Assembly: GCA_013297985.1 (NCBI GenBank)
Contig: JAAFIY010000017.1
Location: forward strand, 1-45,904
From: Comamonadaceae bacterium
GTDB lineage: Bacteria; Pseudomonadota; Gammaproteobacteria; Burkholderiales; Burkholderiaceae_C
DNA: 45,904 nt
Direction: 5' to 3'
In this document: in pieces, positions 24,187 through 31,781 of the stretch
Numbering within the stretch: position 1 is the stretch's first letter
Layout: every line of letters begins with the position of its first letter
Program-made: the position numbers and the translations under genes
Notes under the pieces: model-generated
Seen by the model: the letters and a program-made list of their open reading frames with translations, nothing else
Database searches by the model: none
What the model was told of the DNA's origin: nothing

Positions 24187-25812
24187 ATGCCTGCCATGTC
24201 TGCTTCTAGCCCCAGGCCGCAAGGCCACTTACAGTTTGAGCCGCCAGCGGGCGAAGCCAAAGCCACACCAGTGCGTGAAGCCTGCTGGCGCGCCATGCAA
24301 GCGCATGACGCCCGCTTTGACGGCCGCTTCTTTACCGCGGTGCGCAGCACCGGTATTTACTGCCGCCCGGTATGCCGGGTGCGCTTGCCCAAGCTGGACA
24401 ACTGCCGCTTTTTTTCGCTGGCCGCGCAGGCCGAGGCGGCAGGTTTTCGGCCGTGTTTGCGCTGCCGGCCCGAAATGGCGCCTGCGCTACAGACACACCC
24501 GTGGGGCCCACACAGCGCCAGCGAGGATACCGCCCTGCCTTGGTCGGTGCACGACAGCGCGCGCACGCTGGCGCTGCAAGCTGCAGGTTTACTTGACGCG
24601 CCCGATGCATGGGCGCCCCCGGGCCCCAGCGTGGCCGCACTCGCGCGGCGCATGGGCGTGAGCGACCGCCACCTGCGCCGGGTGTTTGAGGCGCAGCTGG
24701 GCGTGACCCCGCTGGGCTACCTTCAAACCCGCCGCCTGCTGACTGCCAAGCAACTTCTCACCGACACCCGACTGCCTGTGTCGCAAGTGGCACGCCTTAG
24801 TGGCTTTGGCAGCGAACGCGCCTTTCACACCGCCTTTGTCAGCCACTACCGGCTCAACCCCAGCAGCCTGCGTCGGCACGCGGCCGATGTCCAGAGCCCC
24901 AGCGACGGGATCGAGGTGCGTTTGAGCTATCGCCCACCCTACGACCACGCCGCTCTGTTGGCGTTTCTGAAGCAGCGGCAACTGACGGGCATCGATTGGG
25001 TGGGCGGCCCCGACGGCCTGCAAATGGCCCGTACGCTGCGTATCGCAGGCGGTAAGGGCCACGCGTCACCAACGCTGCAAGGTTGGCTGCACCTGCGCTT
25101 TGAACCCAACAAGCACACCGTGCACCTGCAAGTGGCTGAATCGCTGGCTGACGCCTTGCCCCAGGTGATCGCCAAAGTGCGCGCAGCCCTCGACTTAGAC
25201 GCCGACCCCGCCGCCATTGACGCAGTGCTGGGCGCAGATTTCCCCCACCAAGCAGGCCTGCGAGTGCCCGGTGGCTTTGATGGCTTTGAGCTGGCGGTGC
25301 GGGCCATCTTGGGCCAGCAGGTGTCGGTGGCCGTGGCGCGCACCCTGGGCCAGCGGCTGTGTGACGCCTGGGGTGAAGCCATCACCACGCCGTGGACCGA
25401 ACTGAATCGCTTGTTTCCCACGCCGCAGGTCTTAGCCTGTGTGAGCGGCGATGCCCTGGGCCAACTGGGCGTGGTGCGCCAGCGCCAGGCGGCCATCACC
25501 GCACTGGCTACCGAGGTGGCAGCCGGGCGCATCACCTTGCACCCCGGCGTGGACGTGCCGGCGACCGTTGCCGCCCTGCAGGCGCTGCCGGGCATTGGGC
25601 AATGGACGGCGCACTACATTGCCCTGCGCGCCCTGCGCTGGCCCGACGCGTTTTTAGCGGGCGACATTGCCTTGCACAGCGCACTGGGTCTGCGCGACGA
25701 GCCCAGCCCCGTTCAACGCGCCCGGCGTGCCACCGACATGGCCGAACGCTGGCGCCCGTGGCGCGGCTACGCAGTCCTGCGGGCTTGGAGCCGTTTGCTA
25801 TCAAATACATAG
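24187..25812 (+). CDS. Ada-AlkA fusion: Ada sensor/AraC domain joined to DNA-3-methyladenine glycosylase II
   Basis: Bifunctional alkylation-repair protein of 541 residues. The N-terminal Ada zinc domain has all four metal Cys residues (C59, C63, C90, C93; motifs YCRPVC and CLRC), one of which in Ada accepts methyl groups from phosphotriesters. An AraC-type DNA-binding domain follows (SVAALARRMGVSDRHLRRVF), then an AlkA N-domain and a helix-hairpin-helix glycosylase (LPGIGQWTAHYIALR) with the catalytic Asp at about 493 (AGDIAL). The O6-methylguanine transferase domain of E. coli Ada is absent; a separate ogt gene follows. The start could be the ATG at 24187 or 24196. The last codons (LLSNT-stop) lie inside a palindromic repeat, so the native C-terminus has been replaced or trimmed. 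Confidence 0.94.
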   Translation: MPAMSASSPRPQGHLQFEPPAGEAKATPVREACWRAMQAHDARFDGRFFTAVRSTGIYCRPVCRVRLPKLDNCRFFSLAAQAEAAGFRPCLRCRPEMAPALQTHPWGPHSASEDTALPWSVHDSARTLALQAAGLLDAPDAWAPPGPSVAALARRMGVSDRHLRRVFEAQLGVTPLGYLQTRRLLTAKQLLTDTRLPVSQVARLSGFGSERAFHTAFVSHYRLNPSSLRRHAADVQSPSDGIEVRLSYRPPYDHAALLAFLKQRQLTGIDWVGGPDGLQMARTLRIAGGKGHASPTLQGWLHLRFEPNKHTVHLQVAESLADALPQVIAKVRAALDLDADPAAIDAVLGADFPHQAGLRVPGGFDGFELAVRAILGQQVSVAVARTLGQRLCDAWGEAITTPWTELNRLFPTPQVLACVSGDALGQLGVVRQRQAAITALATEVAAGRITLHPGVDVPATVAALQALPGIGQWTAHYIALRALRWPDAFLAGDIALHSALGLRDEPSPVQRARRATDMAERWRPWRGYAVLRAWSRLLSNT

Positions 25813-25855
25813 CTGCTTAGGCAGAAGAATAGGGCGCAAGAGCCTCATAAAGCCA
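25796..25855 (+). repeat. GCTA-N9-TAGC family repeat, supplies the ada-alkA stop codon
   Basis: Stem GCTATCAAATACATAGC at 25797-25813 followed by the tail GCTTAGGCAGAAGAATAGGG and then CGCAAGAGCC, clearly related to the 5906-5968 copy. The ada-alkA frame enters as TTG CTA TCA AAT ACA TAG, ending in the right stem arm. The rest of the repeat fills the spacer up to the ogt gene. Confidence 0.85.
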
Positions 25856-25863
25856 AAAACACC

Positions 25864-26421
25864 ATGAACACCGCCGCCACCCATTCCGGTAAACCCGACG
25901 CCCGCCTACCCCCAGGCCCGCTGCAACACACCCGCATCGCCACGCCCTTGGGCGACATGCTGCTGGCTGCTAGCTCGCGCGGCCTGTGCGGGCTGTGGTT
26001 TGCCGATCAACGCCACGGGCCCGATACCGCCACGCTTGGGCCTTTCGTTGAATCAAGCGATGCCGCCGCGCCCCTGCGCAGCGCGGCGCAGGCCACGCTG
26101 CGTTTTCTGCAAGGTGATGGCCCGGTGCCCTTGCCCACCGCCCTGGCGCTTGACCTGAGTGCAGGCACTCCCTGGCAGCAACAGGTGTGGGCCGCGCTGT
26201 GTGGCATTGCCAGCGGCCACACCAGCACCTATGGCGCTGTTGCCGAGCTACTGGGGCGCCCCAGCGCTGCCCGTGCCGTGGCCAGCGCCGTGGGGCGCAA
26301 CCCCATCAGCATCATCGTGCCCTGCCATCGGGTGTTGGGGCGTGATGGCAGCCTGACTGGCTACGCGGGCGGGGTGCATCGCAAAGCCGCGCTGCTGCGC
26401 CTAGAAGGAGCACCGCTTTGA
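25864..26421 (+). CDS. ogt: Methylated-DNA-protein-cysteine S-methyltransferase
   Basis: Suicide repair enzyme of 185 residues that takes methyl groups from O6-methylguanine onto a cysteine. The active site PCHRV is intact with Cys154, preceded by the helix-turn-helix [18 protein letters not shown], which binds DNA, and followed by [17 protein letters not shown]. It complements the Ada-AlkA fusion, which lacks this domain, so the pair together covers the functions of a full Ada plus AlkA. The Ada-AlkA sensor probably controls both, although the 51-bp spacer is almost wholly repeat. The stop overlaps the next gene's TTG start. Confidence 0.94.
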   Translation: MNTAATHSGKPDARLPPGPLQHTRIATPLGDMLLAASSRGLCGLWFADQRHGPDTATLGPFVESSDAAAPLRSAAQATLRFLQGDGPVPLPTALALDLSAGTPWQQQVWAALCGIASGHTSTYGAVAELLGRPSAARAVASAVGRNPISIIVPCHRVLGRDGSLTGYAGGVHRKAALLRLEGAPL

Positions 26422-27338
26422 GCAGCGGTGCAGGCGCCCCGTCGGGCGGTGGTGCGCAGCCTGGGTGGGTGGCTGAATTCGCTTTGCTGGGCGCGGTGTG
26501 GGGCGCGTCGTTTTTGTTCATGCGCCTGGGTGCACTGGACTTTGGTGCGCTGGGCACCGCGTTTTTGCGCACCTGCATTGCGGCCGCTGTTTTGCTGCCG
26601 CTGTTGATCTGGTCGGGGCACTTCGGCGTGCTGCGCCAGCGCTGGCGCGCCATTTTTTTGATGGGCCTGCTTAACAGCGCATTGCCCTTTGCGCTTTTTT
26701 CATTTGCGGTGATGCACATCAGCACGGGCCTGTCGGGCATCTTGAACGCCACCACGCCGCTATGGGGCGCCATCGTGGCCTGGGCCTGGCTGCATGACAA
26801 GCCCAGCCGCTGGCGGGTGCTGGGTCTGGCGCTGGGGTTTGTGGGCGTGGCCGCACTCAGTTGGGACAAGGCCCAGTTTGGCCAGCAAAACGCATCGGGC
26901 TGGGCGGTGTTGGCCTGCTTGGCCGCCACGCTGTTCTACGGCGTGGGCGGCACCTTTGCCAAGCGCTACTTAAGCGGTGTGCCACCCTTGGCCACCGCCA
27001 CAGGCAGTCAGATCGGCGCGTCGCTGGTGCTGCTGGCGCCCGCTGTAGCCACCACCCCCGCCTTGCACGGCGGGCCACTGCCGGGCTGGCAAAGCTGGGC
27101 CGCCGTGGTGGCGCTGGCGGTGGTGTGCACCGCTTTCGCCTACGTGCTGTTCTTTCGCCTGATTGAGCGCGGCGGTGCGCCGCGCGCCTTGGCTGTCACT
27201 TTTTTGATTCCGGTGTTTGCCGTGGGCTACGGGGTGGTGTTGCTGGGCGAAGCACTCACGCCACAGATGCTGGTGTGCGGCGCCGTGATCGTGTTGGGCA
27301 CGGCGCTGGCCACTGGTTTGCTCAAGCCGCGAAGCTGA
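26418..27338 (+). CDS. DMT/EamA family exporter
   Basis: Membrane protein of 306 residues with about ten helices in two EamA halves, e.g. [19 protein letters not shown] near the start and [35 protein letters not shown] in the second half. This drug/metabolite transporter family exports amino acids, metabolites or toxic compounds; the substrate cannot be read from sequence. The start is TTG at 26418, supported by AAGGAG at 26405-26410 and by overlap with the ogt stop (TTGA). Confidence 0.88.
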   Translation: MSSGAGAPSGGGAQPGWVAEFALLGAVWGASFLFMRLGALDFGALGTAFLRTCIAAAVLLPLLIWSGHFGVLRQRWRAIFLMGLLNSALPFALFSFAVMHISTGLSGILNATTPLWGAIVAWAWLHDKPSRWRVLGLALGFVGVAALSWDKAQFGQQNASGWAVLACLAATLFYGVGGTFAKRYLSGVPPLATATGSQIGASLVLLAPAVATTPALHGGPLPGWQSWAAVVALAVVCTAFAYVLFFRLIERGGAPRALAVTFLIPVFAVGYGVVLLGEALTPQMLVCGAVIVLGTALATGLLKPRS

Positions 27339-27399
27339 ATCTTGGCCAAGGCTGAGCGGCGGACCGCAGGGGCTGCGGGCTGAGCCACACAATCGGGCC

Positions 27400-30144
27400 A
27401 TGAGCCCCGCTGCCCTTCAACGCTTGCGCATGCTGGCCGCCTTGCTGCGGCAGTTTTCGTGGGGCGCGGCACGCCAGCAGCCGTGGGCCACCGCAGCGGC
27501 CGTGTTGGCGGTGGCGCTGGGGGTGGCGCTGGCGCTTTCGGTGCAGCTGATCAACGCGTCGGCGCTCAGCGAATTTGCAGGCGCTGTGCGTTCAGTCAAT
27601 GGCCAGCCTGATGTGCAGATCAAAGCCCGCAACGGCCGCCTGGACGAAGCCTGGTTTGCCCGCATCGCCACCGACCCCGCCGTGCAAGCGGCCAACCCGG
27701 TGATCGAAGTCACGCTGCAGGCCCAGCGCCCGGCCGCGCCCGGTGGGGCCAGTGTCCTCCCGCCTGCGTCCACTGGCACCCCCGCACGACTGGCCCTGCG
27801 CTTGGTGGCGCACGACGGCTTGCTGGCCTTTGGTCTGGCGCCAGAGCGCGCCGCACAAGCGTTTGCGGGGGCCGATCGCCTGTCGCTGTTCGCGCCACGC
27901 ACGGTGTTTTTAAACCCCAGCGCCTTGCAGGCGTTGCGCCCGCCAGACGCGGCGGACGACGCGCCCTTTGACCTCACGGTATGGATCGGCCTGCAGCCGG
28001 TGCCCTTGCGCGTGGCCGGACGCATCAGCGCGGGCGGCCCAGCGCTTGCAGCCATGGATATTGGTGCCGCGCAAGACCTGCTGGGGATGGCCGGCACGCT
28101 GAGCCGCATCGATGTGCGCTGGCTGCCTGGGGCCGATGTCGATGCCGCCATTCAGCGTTGGTCGCTACCCAGCAGCGTGCTGCTGGCGCAGCCGGGCGAC
28201 GACACCCAGCGGGTCAGTAATTTGTCACGCGCTTATCGGGTGAATCTGACGGTGTTGGCACTGGTGGCCTTGTTTACCGGGGCGTTTTTGGTGTTTTCGA
28301 TGCTGTCGCTGTCAGTCACCCGGCGGCTGCCGCAATGGGCGCTGCTGGGCGTGTTGGGCTTGGGCGCCCGCGAGCGCCAGACCTTGGTGGTGGCCGAATC
28401 GGCCCTGCTGGGCGTGCTGGGCAGTGCCTTGGGAGTCGGCCTGGGTACCGGGCTGGCGGCGGTGGCCCTGTACGTGCTGGGCGGTGACTTGGGCGGCGGC
28501 TACTTTGGCAACGCATCGCCGCCGCTGCAATGGAGCGCATTGGCCGCCCTGGCATTTGGCGCGCTGGGCGTGGGCGCCGCAGTGTTGGGGGGTTGGTGGC
28601 CCGCCCGGGCCGCCGCGCAGCTGAGCCCGGCGGCGGGCTTAAAAGGCTTGGGCTGGGCCGACCGCACCCAGGGCAGCGCAGCGCGCCGCGCCCTGGTGGC
28701 GCCCCTGGGCCTGTTGGCCTTGGGCGGCGTGCTCAGTCTGGCGCCCCCAATTGCGGGCTTGCCTCTGGCCGCGTATGGGGCCATCGGCTGCGGCTTGGTG
28801 GGCGGCATTGCCTTGCTCCCCGCCTTGGTCGCCCAACTGCGCGGCCGTGCGCTGCCGTGGGCCCAACGCCATGCGCTGGTGCAACTGGGCGTGGAGCGCG
28901 CCCGCCGGGTGCCCGGCGCTGCCGCAGTGGCCTTGAGCGGCGTGGTGGCCGCGCTAAGCCTGGCGGTGGCACTGACGGTGATGGTGGCGAGCTTTCGCAG
29001 CTCGGTGGAGCGTTGGCTAGACGCCGTGTTGCCCGCCGATGTGTACCTGCGCACCGGCAGCGCCAGCGGCGGCGCCGCCGATATAGCCACCTTGCCGCCC
29101 GAACTGGTGCAGGCGCTGGGGCAATTGCCCGGAGTGCGCGCCAGCGCCACCGTGCGCCATATCAACGTGCAGCTAGACGCCAGTCGCCCACCGATCGCCC
29201 TGGTGGCGCGTGACTTTGCGGTGGGTTTGGCGGGCAGCGCCGACTTGCCCGCCCACGAACGCGCCGCCCAGGCGCTGCCTTTGGTGAGCCCGCCGCTGGT
29301 GGCCCCGCCCGGCATGGTGCCGGTGTATGTCAGCGAAGCCATGGTGGATTTGCACGGCGCCCAACTGGGCCAGAGCCTGCCGGCCCTGGCCGTCGCGTTG
29401 GCCTTGGCCCCCAAGCGCAGCGGCGATGCAGCAGAAAAAACGCCTGGAGCGCCCTATTTGTCTGCCGAAGCAGCTACGTTTTTTGTAGCAGGTGTGTGGC
29501 GTGACTACGCCCGCCAATTTGGCACCGTGGCCATCGAACGCAGCCAGTGGGTGCGCTTGACGGGCGACACCCGAGTCAACGATATGGCGCTGTGGCTGGC
29601 CCCGGGCGCCACGGCCGCGGGCGTGCAAGACGCCGCCCGCGCCGCCGCTGCGCAATTCGCCCCGCAAGCCGCTCAGGCGCTGGAATGGGCGCTGGCCGGT
29701 GAGATTCGCGCGGTGTCGTTGCAGATATTCGACCGCAGCTTTGCCGTTACCTACTGGCTCCAAGTGGTGGCCATTGGCATTGGCTTGTTTGGCGTCGCGG
29801 CTGGGTTCTCCGCCCAGATGTTGGCGCGGCGCAAAGAGTTTGGTTTGCTGGCGCATTTGGGATTGACCCGCAGCCAAGTCACCGGGCTGGTGGCCCTTGA
29901 AGGCCTGATATGGAGCGCCGTGGGCGCCGCTGCGGGCTTGACCCTAGGCCTGGCGGTCAGCGCAATACTGGTGCATGTTGTCAACCCGCAAAGCTTTCAT
30001 TGGACGATGGATTTGACCTTGCCCAAAATGCAATTGGCGCTGTTAGCCGCCGGCGTGGTGGCCGCGGGCACCGCCACCACCGCCTGGGTCGGGCGCCGCG
30101 CCGCTGCCGCCCCCGCCGTCATGGCCGTGCGAGAAGATTGGTGA
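27400..30144 (+). CDS. FtsX-like ABC transporter permease (AttFG/YbbP-type)
   Basis: Large permease of 914 residues. A membrane helix near residue 30-50, a periplasmic MacB-like domain, a first FtsX block (LVALFTGAFLVFSMLSLSVTRRLPQWALLGVLG), a middle hydrophobic core, a second periplasmic domain and a second FtsX block (VVAIGIGLFGVAAGFSAQMLARRKEFGLLAHLGLTRSQV) give a duplicated layout. It looks like the permease of the AttEFGH-type or YbbAP-type systems, which need a separate ATPase; none lies next to it. A repeat-encoded insert sits at residues 677-697 (EKTPGAPYLSAEAATFFVA) before the strand FFVAGVWRDYARQF. The AttH-like gene lies downstream beyond hns. Confidence 0.9.
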   Translation: MSPAALQRLRMLAALLRQFSWGAARQQPWATAAAVLAVALGVALALSVQLINASALSEFAGAVRSVNGQPDVQIKARNGRLDEAWFARIATDPAVQAANPVIEVTLQAQRPAAPGGASVLPPASTGTPARLALRLVAHDGLLAFGLAPERAAQAFAGADRLSLFAPRTVFLNPSALQALRPPDAADDAPFDLTVWIGLQPVPLRVAGRISAGGPALAAMDIGAAQDLLGMAGTLSRIDVRWLPGADVDAAIQRWSLPSSVLLAQPGDDTQRVSNLSRAYRVNLTVLALVALFTGAFLVFSMLSLSVTRRLPQWALLGVLGLGARERQTLVVAESALLGVLGSALGVGLGTGLAAVALYVLGGDLGGGYFGNASPPLQWSALAALAFGALGVGAAVLGGWWPARAAAQLSPAAGLKGLGWADRTQGSAARRALVAPLGLLALGGVLSLAPPIAGLPLAAYGAIGCGLVGGIALLPALVAQLRGRALPWAQRHALVQLGVERARRVPGAAAVALSGVVAALSLAVALTVMVASFRSSVERWLDAVLPADVYLRTGSASGGAADIATLPPELVQALGQLPGVRASATVRHINVQLDASRPPIALVARDFAVGLAGSADLPAHERAAQALPLVSPPLVAPPGMVPVYVSEAMVDLHGAQLGQSLPALAVALALAPKRSGDAAEKTPGAPYLSAEAATFFVAGVWRDYARQFGTVAIERSQWVRLTGDTRVNDMALWLAPGATAAGVQDAARAAAAQFAPQAAQALEWALAGEIRAVSLQIFDRSFAVTYWLQVVAIGIGLFGVAAGFSAQMLARRKEFGLLAHLGLTRSQVTGLVALEGLIWSAVGAAAGLTLGLAVSAILVHVVNPQSFHWTMDLTLPKMQLALLAAGVVAAGTATTAWVGRRAAAAPAVMAVREDW
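29430..29490 (-). repeat. GCTA-N9-TAGC family repeat, full-length copy inside the FtsX-like permease gene
   Basis: Stem GCTACGTTTTTTGTAGC at 29473-29489; the tail lies on its left, so on the minus strand it runs stem, GCTTCGGCAGACAAATAGGG, then CGCTCCAGGCG and a T-run, like the copies at 5906 and 7122. In the gene it is read as EKTPGAPYLSAEAATFFVA, almost the same peptide as the waaA copy. Confidence 0.9.
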
Positions 30145-30164
30145 AAAGCTGGCGCCGCGCCAAT

Positions 30165-30190
30165 AAAAAACCCACCGCATGCGGTGGGTT
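30165..30190 (-). terminator. Rho-independent terminator of hns
   Basis: Perfect inverted repeat AACCCACCGC / GCGGTGGGTT (30169-30190, centre AT). On the minus strand it is followed by TTTTTTATTG, a good T-run, 25 bases past the hns stop codon. The plus strand lacks a T-run, but the same hairpin could still slow transcripts from the permease gene. Confidence 0.85.
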
Positions 30191-30214
30191 GGGCTTAAGC
30201 CGGGGCGCGGGCTG

Positions 30215-30514
30215 TTATTTGATGAGATATGTGTCCAGGGATTTGCCTTGCAGCCAACGCGGCATGCGGCCACGGCCCGTCCAAGTGGCTTGGGTGGCTG
30301 GGTCACGGTATTTGGGCGCGACTTTGGTGCCCGCTTGCGAAGAAACCCGCTTGGCCCCACCGCCACCAAACAAATCGCTGGGTTGCAAGTCAAATTCAGC
30401 GACCAGCGCACGGGCTTGCGCCACTGCAGCGCTGCGCGCGCCACGGCGGGCGTCAGCAATGCGGGCGTCGAGTGTGGCGCGTTCTTCCAGCAAACGTTTG
30501 AGGTCGTCGGACAT
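30215..30514 (-). CDS. H-NS family nucleoid-associated protein
   Basis: DNA-binding protein of 99 residues. The N-terminal half is a coiled-coil (LKRLLEERATLDARIADARR) for oligomerisation; the C-terminal half has PKYRDPATQATWTGRGRMPRWL, the H-NS DNA-binding domain with the W-x-G-R-G-R-x-P-x-W AT-hook-like core. Such small H-NS proteins silence AT-rich or foreign DNA and are common in Burkholderiales in several copies. The ATG at 30514 has a GGAG four bases upstream (AAGGAGAGCCC). It lies between the permease and the AttH-like gene but on the opposite strand, with its own terminator. Confidence 0.95.
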   Translation of the reverse strand: MSDDLKRLLEERATLDARIADARRGARSAAVAQARALVAEFDLQPSDLFGGGGAKRVSSQAGTKVAPKYRDPATQATWTGRGRMPRWLQGKSLDTYLIK

Positions 30515-30553
30515 GGGCTCTCCTTGGGGTGAAATAAATGTGAGAACAGGGGT

Positions 30554-30571
30554 GCAGGTCTAAATACCTGC
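30554..30571 (-). promoter_or_regulatory. Hairpin in the hns leader next to the -10 box
   Basis: Inverted repeat GCAGGT / ACCTGC with a 6-base loop. It sits just downstream of a perfect TATAAT (minus strand, 30575-30580), so it would lie at the very start of the hns transcript and could be an operator or a 5' stabilising hairpin. No good -35 box was seen. Confidence 0.4.
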
Positions 30572-30574
30572 GCC

Positions 30575-30580
30575 ATTATA
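30575..30580 (-). promoter_or_regulatory. -10 box of hns
   Basis: Perfect TATAAT on the minus strand about 60 bases upstream of the hns ATG. The predicted -35 region (around TTTGGG) is weak. The box overlaps the ATG of the divergent AttH-like gene. Confidence 0.45.
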
Positions 30581-31713
30581 TGCAGGGCTTACACGACCCA
30601 AATCCATTCTGGCTGGCCAGGCCCTTGGGGCGCCGGCAGTGGCTGCAATTACTTGCCTTGTCGGGTGCCAGTTTGAGTGCGGGCGGCGGCTACGCTTTAC
30701 CAGCGAGTCCCTTGCAATTTCCGCGCGACCATGGCGCACACCCTGAATTTCAAACTGAATGGTGGTATCTGACTGGGGTGTTGCAAACTGATTCAAACGG
30801 GGTGTTTGGGTTTCAGATCACGTTTTTTCGCTCTCGCGTGGCGGCAGCAGCTGGGCTGCAATCAAACTTTGCCGCTCAGCAATTGATTTTTGCGCACGCG
30901 GGTATCAGCGATGTCGCCAACGCCAAGCTCTGGCATGCCGAGCGCATTGCGCGCGCAGGCTTTGGCGTAGCCCAGGCTGAAACCGCCGATACGGCGGTGC
31001 ACATTCGCAATTGGCGTTTGCAGCGGCAATCTTCCGCCGCTACCCCGGCAGGTTTTGGCTACACGGGTTGGATTGACAGCGAAGATTTTTCATTACAAAT
31101 CCAATTACAAGCCACCCAAGGCTTGTTGTTGCAAGGCCAGCAAGGTTTGTCGCGCAAGGGGCCAGACGCTGCGCAGGCCAGCTATTACTACAGCGTGCCG
31201 CAGCTCCAAGCCACGGGCCGTCTGCGCCTAGGCGGGCGCAACCACACGCTGCTGCCCACGTCGCGGGCCTGGCTTGACCACGAATGGAGCCAAGCCCTGA
31301 TGCACCCGCAAGCCGTGGGTTGGGACTGGATTGGCATCAATGGCCACGACGGCTCGGCCCTCACTGCCTTTAGGCTGCGTCGGGCCGATGGCACAGCCTT
31401 GTGGGACGGAGGATCGATGCGCGATGCCGCTGGCGGCCTGACGGTGTTTGACGCCGGACAAACCCAGTTTGAGCCCCTGCGCCGTTGGCAAAGCCCCAAC
31501 ACGCGCGCCACTTACCCTACCGCTTGGCGGGTGCGCACACCAGCGGGCACGTTTGAAGTGCAGGCGCTGTTTGATGCCCAAGAATTAGACAGCCGCCGCT
31601 CCACCGGCACGGTGTACTGGGAAGGGCTCAGCCGCACGCTAGACGCCCAAGGCAAGCCCTGGGGCATGGGCTATTTGGAAATGACCGGCTACGCCAGCCC
31701 TTTGCGCTTGTAG
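30580..31713 (+). CDS. AttH/CrtC-like lipocalin-fold secreted protein
   Basis: Exported protein of 377 residues of the AttH (carotenoid 1,2-hydratase-like, COG5621) family, made of two lipocalin-like beta domains. The N-terminus has a Tat-type signal: GRRQWLQLLALSGASLSAGG. The family motifs HPEFQTEWWYLTGVL and then SRAWLDHEWS and GWDWIGINGHDGSALTAFRLR are clear. AttH proteins are coded next to FtsX-like permeases in AttEFGH-type ABC systems, as here except that hns lies between. Their job is unproven; a periplasmic lipid or hydrophobic ligand is a guess. The ATG at 30580 overlaps the hns -10 box, so a later start is possible. Confidence 0.87.
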   Translation: MQGLHDPNPFWLARPLGRRQWLQLLALSGASLSAGGGYALPASPLQFPRDHGAHPEFQTEWWYLTGVLQTDSNGVFGFQITFFRSRVAAAAGLQSNFAAQQLIFAHAGISDVANAKLWHAERIARAGFGVAQAETADTAVHIRNWRLQRQSSAATPAGFGYTGWIDSEDFSLQIQLQATQGLLLQGQQGLSRKGPDAAQASYYYSVPQLQATGRLRLGGRNHTLLPTSRAWLDHEWSQALMHPQAVGWDWIGINGHDGSALTAFRLRRADGTALWDGGSMRDAAGGLTVFDAGQTQFEPLRRWQSPNTRATYPTAWRVRTPAGTFEVQALFDAQELDSRRSTGTVYWEGLSRTLDAQGKPWGMGYLEMTGYASPLRL

Positions 31714-31781
31714 CGGCCACGCCATTGGCGTGTGGCGGTGACGCGCTCGGGCCCGCAGCGCCATGTCGCTACAGTGCCAGC

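Noticed and set aside
25977-25990. GCTGCTAGCTCGCG in ogt as a further repeat copy
   Set aside because: The outer arms do not form GCTA-N9-TAGC spacing, and the encoded residues ([14 protein letters not shown]) are normal for the Ogt family.
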